Shown in pieces: positions 62,470 through 64,000 of a stretch of DNA of 64,000 bases; the stretch's first letter is position 1; every line of letters begins with the position of its first letter. Where the stretch lies: contig NZ_JAHESE010000014.1 in NCBI RefSeq assembly GCF_018598175.1, forward strand, positions 1 to 64,000, read 5' to 3'. This stretch comes from Dawidia cretensis. GTDB lineage: Bacteria; Bacteroidota; Bacteroidia; Cytophagales; Cyclobacteriaceae. The notes under the pieces are model-generated. The model saw only the letters and a list, made by a program, of their open reading frames with translations, ran no database searches and was not told where the DNA came from. A program made the position numbers and the translations under genes.

Positions 62470-63423
62470 TTAGAGTACTTGTTTAGGAGGTTCTACCGTG
62501 GCCAGTGATTTATTCAATGGCTCGTGTTTGTAGAGGTTCATGTTCCTGACGTTCCAGAACACGCCGCGATAGAACGAACGCAGGTGCTCGAACTGCCCGG
62601 AGAACAGGAAGGATAACGTATTTTTGGGAATGGTAAACGTCACCAGGAATGCGAGGAAACACGACAGCTGGAAGCTGTTGGAGTTCCTGCGCATGAACAG
62701 AATACGGTTCTTATTGTTGTAGTAGGTCTTGATCGCGCTGGCTTTGCCCATGGTGATGGACTCTTTGTGATAGATAAAGACCTCTGATTGATAGAAGATC
62801 TTATAGCCATGCTTTACAGTCTGTGACGACCAGTCAAGCTCTTCGTAGTAAATAAAGAAGTGATCGGGGAATACGCCAACGCGGTCGGCTACCTCGCGTT
62901 TCACAAGCATGGCTGCACCGTTGGCGTAGTCTGTATAGCCGGACACGTTGTGTTGGCCTTTGTCCTCTTCTTTCTCGCCGACCTGGCGATTCTTACCCGT
63001 GAAGGGGTTGATCTTGGTATAGCCCGCGTATTGAATGATGTCGGGGTGGGAGAAGTAGCGAATTTTCGGGCTGACCATGCCAATAGAAGGGTCTTTCTCA
63101 AACGGCTCGATGAGCTTTTCCAACAGATTGGTACTGGCAATCTCGGTATCGTTGTTGAGAATGAAGAAGTAATCGCCTTTGGCAATCTTTAACCCAATGT
63201 TGTTACCCCCTGTGAAGCCGAGGTTGGCGTCGGTCACGATCATGCGTACGTGCGGGTATTTTTCTTTTACAATCTTCGAAGGGTTCTCTTTAGAAGCATT
63301 GTCTACGAGAATGACCTCGTAGTTGGTATACGTCAACCGTTTGAGCGACTCGAGACATTCTAGTGTAACGGGCAGCTGGTTGTAGTTGATCAGGATAATG
63401 GAGACAAGGGGTTGCTGTTTCAT
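62470..63423 (-). CDS. Family 2 glycosyltransferase
   Basis: 317 residues, GT-A fold. Nucleotide-sugar site SIILINYNQLPVTLECLESL, VILVDNASKENP, and metal motif LNNDTEI (D-x-D-like), then FTGGNNIGL and EELDWS. Resembles rhamnosyl- or galactosyl-transferases of O-antigen and capsule clusters. A hydrophobic patch near 258-275 may bind the membrane. Four bases after the upstream glycosyltransferase. Confidence 0.93.
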   Translation of the reverse strand: MKQQPLVSIILINYNQLPVTLECLESLKRLTYTNYEVILVDNASKENPSKIVKEKYPHVRMIVTDANLGFTGGNNIGLKIAKGDYFFILNNDTEIASTNLLEKLIEPFEKDPSIGMVSPKIRYFSHPDIIQYAGYTKINPFTGKNRQVGEKEEDKGQHNVSGYTDYANGAAMLVKREVADRVGVFPDHFFIYYEELDWSSQTVKHGYKIFYQSEVFIYHKESITMGKASAIKTYYNNKNRILFMRRNSNSFQLSCFLAFLVTFTIPKNTLSFLFSGQFEHLRSFYRGVFWNVRNMNLYKHEPLNKSLATVEPPKQVL

Positions 63424-63427
63424 CGCT

Positions 63428-64000
63428 TTATTTTTTTGATTCTACCGTAGTAGTGGAATGCGGTGTGTGGATAAATTTCTTATTGGCATTCTTCAACCGG
63501 AACAGGTTGAAGAACATGAGTGCAAAGGCTTTGGGCAGACTGGCCACGGCAGTGAGGAGCTTTTTGTCAAAGTACTTCGTCGGAACGGCAATGACCAGGG
63601 CCGCCACATACAGGATGGCATATGCCCACGTCCAGGTATACCCGAGCACGAGGTAGTGACGCAGCAGGGTAAACACGATAACCAGGATCGGCAGGCAGCC
63701 CAGCGTCAGAATTCGCGGCAGCAACAGGTTGCTTAGTACCGATGCCTCGAAGAAGATAAAGTCACCTTTGAGGAGTGCACGTACACCTTTCGTGAAGTTG
63801 CGCTGCAGGTATACAAACTGGCTGGAGAGCCAACGGCGGCGTTGATTCGAAAAGGCTTCTGCCTGACGGGTCTTCTCGTCATATACTTCGGCGCTTTCCA
63901 GATAGTAGATCCGTTGTTTTTTTGTCAGCAGGCGGAGGTGCAGCTCGCGATCAAAGCCGCCTACGGAGTCCATGGCGTTGATGTGGTCGCGGAAGGGCTG
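63428..64000 (-). CDS. Family 2 membrane glycosyltransferase, 5' part beyond window
   Basis: The visible 190 codons are the C-terminal end; reading continues in frame to 64000 (QPFRDHINAMDSVGGFDRELHLRLL), so the start lies outside. Contains the D-x-x-L-x-x-R-L and QRRRW (R-W) motifs of processive GT2 enzymes near SNQRRRWLSSQ, then three hydrophobic helices. Likely a cellulose-synthase-like polymerising or loading enzyme of the same polysaccharide operon. Class beyond GT2 is uncertain because the N-terminal catalytic half is missing. Confidence 0.88.
   Translation of the reverse strand, partial: QPFRDHINAMDSVGGFDRELHLRLLTKKQRIYYLESAEVYDEKTRQAEAFSNQRRRWLSSQFVYLQRNFTKGVRALLKGDFIFFEASVLSNLLLPRILTLGCLPILVIVFTLLRHYLVLGYTWTWAYAILYVAALVIAVPTKYFDKKLLTAVASLPKAFALMFFNLFRLKNANKKFIHTPHSTTTVESKK

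Noticed and set aside
1-64000. tRNA, rRNA, CRISPR arrays, insertion sequences, prophage or defence islands
   Set aside because: Looked for clover-leaf-like and CCA-ended segments, regularly spaced repeats, transposase motifs and phage genes; none seen.

Overview
The window comes from a member of the Bacteroidota, most likely a Cytophagales-type soil or freshwater bacterium. Evidence: a SusC/SusD pair, a PorP/SprF-like protein next to a cargo with a CHU_C (type IX secretion type B) C-terminus, CRTAC1-like FG-GAP lipid-envelope proteins, SiaC/DUF1987, DUF5018, FtsX/MacB-type permeases of the Bacteroidota form, and repeated -7 boxes of the form TAnnTTTG. I see no tRNA, rRNA, CRISPR array, insertion sequence or phage gene. 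All calls are from reading the sequence and from family knowledge; no search was run.

Layout. 0-5.3 kb, minus strand: a GntR regulator with a sugar-binding-type effector domain, an RDD/DUF4328 membrane protein, and a Kef/CPA2 antiporter. 5.5-7.4 kb: an AraC regulator and an aldo/keto reductase, each preceded by the same 15-base AT-rich direct repeat. 7.7-13.4 kb: a tripartite RND efflux operon in the order TolC, pump, adaptor. 13.5-17.8 kb: small, mostly unnamed genes (DoxX-like, a Bacteroidota-only family protein with a possible frameshift, two unknowns, a lipoprotein, PhnA and a DUF2007-like zinc-ribbon protein). 18-26 kb: an ABC permease, a three-gene operon of unknown function, SiaC, an outer-membrane barrel protein and a LacI regulator. 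26.5-31.5 kb: a SusC/SusD pair divergent from that LacI gene, with a strong inverted repeat between them.

31.6-37.7 kb: a cytochrome c/copper-monooxygenase-like protein facing a vanadium haloperoxidase-family protein and a giant FG-GAP/ASPIC protein. 38.1-40.6 kb: a sulfur operon (persulfide-dioxygenase-like hydrolase with two rhodanese domains, then a two-part YeeE/YedE transporter) followed by a convergent response regulator. 41.3-49.9 kb: a HAD phosphatase and LacI regulator divergent from a complete Leloir galactose operon (galK, galE, galT, galM) plus a sodium/sugar symporter; together these import galactose and turn it into UDP-glucose and glucose-1-phosphate. An intrinsic terminator stands in the leader just before galK. 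50-56 kb: a WYL regulator, an unknown exported protein, a PorP/SprF-OmpA fusion with its likely type IX cargo, and a secreted TonB C-terminal domain. 56-58.4 kb: a 3-hydroxyisobutyrate-dehydrogenase-like enzyme and a DUF5018 lipoprotein. 58.4-64 kb, minus strand: part of a surface-polysaccharide operon (two family 2 glycosyltransferases, AsnB, an NDP-sugar epimerase and a family 4 glycosyltransferase) that runs off the window edge.

The most notable non-coding signals are a four-copy intergenic double-hairpin repeat, the galK leader terminator with a possible alternative pairing partner, decayed copies of the phnA 3' end around a small gene, and the shared repeat at the AraC and aldo/keto reductase promoters.
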